Shown in pieces: positions 5,337 to 6,486 of a stretch of 6,486 bases of DNA (the first letter of the stretch is position 1; the number at the start of each line of letters is the position of its first letter). The position numbers were made by a program, and so were the translations under genes. The notes beneath the pieces were generated by a model that was not told where the DNA came from, made no database searches, and saw nothing but the letters and a program-made list of their open reading frames with translations. This DNA comes from Coriobacteriales bacterium (GTDB lineage: Bacteria; Actinomycetota; Coriobacteriia; Coriobacteriales; UBA8131), in contig JAIRQI010000119.1 in NCBI GenBank assembly GCA_031256575.1, forward strand, positions 1 to 6,486, in the 5' to 3' direction.

Positions 5337-5340
5337 CATT

Positions 5341-6192
5341 ATGGCAATGATTTACAAAGGTTCTGAGGTTACCGAGGCGTTGAACGAACGCATCGCTAAT
5401 GATGTTGAAGAACTACAAAGCCGGGGTATATCACCCACCTTAACCATTCTGCGTGTCGGCGAGCGCGGTGATGACATCTCCTACGAAAAAGGAGCAACAA
5501 AACGTGCGGAGAAGGTCGGAGTCGCTGTTCGCAATGTCATCCTACCCCTGGATGTATCGGAAGACGCACTAATCAACGAGATCTTAAAACTGAACGCTGA
5601 TGACAGCGTGCATGGTGTCTTGATGTTCCGCCCGCTGCCCGAACACATCGATGAGGACAAAGTGCGCAACATGCTGGCTCCGGCCAAGGATATTGACGGT
5701 ATCACTGACCTTTCTTTGGCTGGTGTATTCGCTGGTATCGAAACCGGTTTCGCTCCTTGCACCGCTGCGGCCTGCATGGAGATACTTGATTACTTTGATG
5801 TGGAGTGCAAGGGTAAGCAAGCCGTCGTGGTCGGCCGCTCACTGGTTGTCGGCAAGCCGGCAGCGATGATGCTCCTAGATCGCAACGCTACTGTTACCGT
5901 TGCTCATTCCAGAACAGCTGATCTACCTGGAGTTGTACGCCAGGCGGATATCGTCATCGCCTGTGTGGGTCGGGCCAAGATGGTCGATGCTTCATATCTG
6001 TCTGAAGGCCAGATTGTCGTCGATGTTGGTATCAACGTGCTCGAAGATGGGTCGCTCTCCGGTGATGTTGATTACGCGGCCGCTGAAGCCATCGTCCAAG
6101 CTATCACCCCGGTTCCCGGTGGTGTTGGCACCGTGACTACCTCTGTCTTGATGAAGCATGTCGTAGAGGCAGCCAAGCGCATTAACGCTTAA
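5341..6192 (+). CDS. folD: FolD-family methylene-THF dehydrogenase, apparently without cyclohydrolase residues
   Basis: A 283-residue cytoplasmic enzyme that interconverts 5,10-methylene-THF and 5,10-methenyl-THF with NAD(P). Family marks: catalytic-domain Tyr48, KDIDG (116-120), VVVGRSLVVGKP (162-173, nucleotide-binding loop), HSRTAD (189-194), VVDVGIN (226-232) and TPVPGGVG (256-263). The length is typical. An ungapped 22-residue comparison with the human enzyme, recalled from memory, puts Ala52 at the Lys56 position. The segment GVLMFRPLP (92-100) puts Phe96 at the Gln100 position and Arg97 at the next Leu. That Lys and Gln are needed for cyclohydrolase activity, whereas the Asp of DxDG is kept (Asp119). 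I infer a dehydrogenase-only enzyme whose partner reaction is done by the FchA gene 164 bases upstream. GGVGTVT replaces the usual GGVGPMT. The FNT gene follows after 30 bases, so the two are probably co-transcribed. Cofactor (NAD or NADP) not determined. Confidence 0.92.
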   Translation: MAMIYKGSEVTEALNERIANDVEELQSRGISPTLTILRVGERGDDISYEKGATKRAEKVGVAVRNVILPLDVSEDALINEILKLNADDSVHGVLMFRPLPEHIDEDKVRNMLAPAKDIDGITDLSLAGVFAGIETGFAPCTAAACMEILDYFDVECKGKQAVVVGRSLVVGKPAAMMLLDRNATVTVAHSRTADLPGVVRQADIVIACVGRAKMVDASYLSEGQIVVDVGINVLEDGSLSGDVDYAAAEAIVQAITPVPGGVGTVTTSVLMKHVVEAAKRINA

Positions 6193-6222
6193 TCTGATAA
6201 ATCTTTGGAGGCTTGAAAAAGG

Positions 6223-6486
6223 ATGAACAATAACTACAACACCCCGGCTGAGATTTGCGATGTAGCCATTACCGCTGGGGTTGGCAAGGCCAATATGCCG
6301 ATTGGCAAGATGACTCTCTTGAGCATCGCCGCCGGTGCTTTCATTGCGTTTGGAGCAGCAATCTCTGCTGTGGCTATGCACAACATCGCCGATGTGGGCA
6401 TCCAGCGTTTCGTTTGTGGAGCAATCTTCCCGATCGGCCTGATGCTAATCGTAATCGTCGGTGGTGAGCTGTTCACCGGCAACTGC
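6223..6486 (+). CDS. Formate/nitrite transporter (FNT) family channel, N-terminal part
   Basis: The first 88 residues of an inner-membrane FNT channel; the frame runs off the window, whereas full-length members have about 260-290 residues. After a short polar N-terminus (1-30) comes a first hydrophobic segment (about 31-52, with SIAAGAFIAFGAAISAVAM). A second follows (about 62-80), leading into GGELFTGN (80-87), the conserved FNT motif at the broken helix beside the pore. FNT proteins are pentamers passing formate, nitrite or hydrosulfide. Formate is favoured here because the gene follows a THF C1 pathway that starts or ends in formate. The ATG is preceded by AAAAAGG directly and by TTGGAGG 11 bases upstream; this spacing is not ideal in either case. 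It starts 30 bases after the FolD stop codon and is very likely in the same transcript. The family is clear, the substrate inferred. Confidence 0.85.
   Translation, partial: MNNNYNTPAEICDVAITAGVGKANMPIGKMTLLSIAAGAFIAFGAAISAVAMHNIADVGIQRFVCGAIFPIGLMLIVIVGGELFTGNC

Overview
The window is a compact one-carbon (C1, folate) metabolism locus with every gene on the + strand. It reads as a transcriptional regulator, then four tetrahydrofolate (THF) enzymes, then the start of a formate/nitrite-type channel. The G+C content is near one half by eye, ribosome binding sites are strong (AAGGAG/AGGAGG type), and the enzyme set matches the methyl branch of the Wood-Ljungdahl pathway. Together these point to a strict anaerobe such as an acetogenic or methyl-group-using Bacillota or a Coriobacteriia (Eggerthellales-like) bacterium. 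The lineage is an inference; nothing here fixes it.

Layout: 44-1567, a PucR/CdaR-type regulator. 1568-1832, a 265-base gap holding the likely main promoter and several short repeats. 1833-3425, a methylene-THF reductase fused to a Cys-rich MetV-like C-terminal domain. 3503-4324, a methyl-THF:corrinoid methyltransferase of the AcsE/MtgA/MtvC kind. 4538-5176, FchA-type methenyl-THF cyclohydrolase. 5341-6192, a FolD-family methylene-THF dehydrogenase. 6223 to the window end, the first 88 residues of an FNT-family channel, cut by the window edge.

Taken together, the enzymes connect a corrinoid-bound methyl group with formyl-THF: methyl-corrinoid <-> methyl-THF (methyltransferase), methyl-THF <-> methylene-THF (MetF-MetV), methylene-THF <-> methenyl-THF (FolD), methenyl-THF <-> formyl-THF (FchA). 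The FNT channel would then move formate in or out of the cell. Not seen in the window are formyl-THF ligase (fhs), a corrinoid protein, a substrate methyltransferase, CODH/ACS and formate dehydrogenase. The route could run reductively (acetogenesis) or oxidatively (methyl groups from demethylation oxidised to formate); the sequence does not decide.

Two things stand out. First, the FolD protein lacks the Lys and the Gln that the bifunctional family uses for its cyclohydrolase activity (Ala and Phe sit there), while the gene next to it encodes a separate cyclohydrolase. This looks like a clean split of the two activities. Second, the gaps between genes are unusually rich in structure: long imperfect stem-loops at 4384-4446 and 5186-5244 (the latter with a competing alternative stem), smaller stems elsewhere, three tandem repeats at 3426-3472, and repeated TGCACA words before the reductase gene. 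None of these stems is followed by a T-run, so they are not ordinary intrinsic terminators. No mobile element, CRISPR array, tRNA or rRNA was seen.
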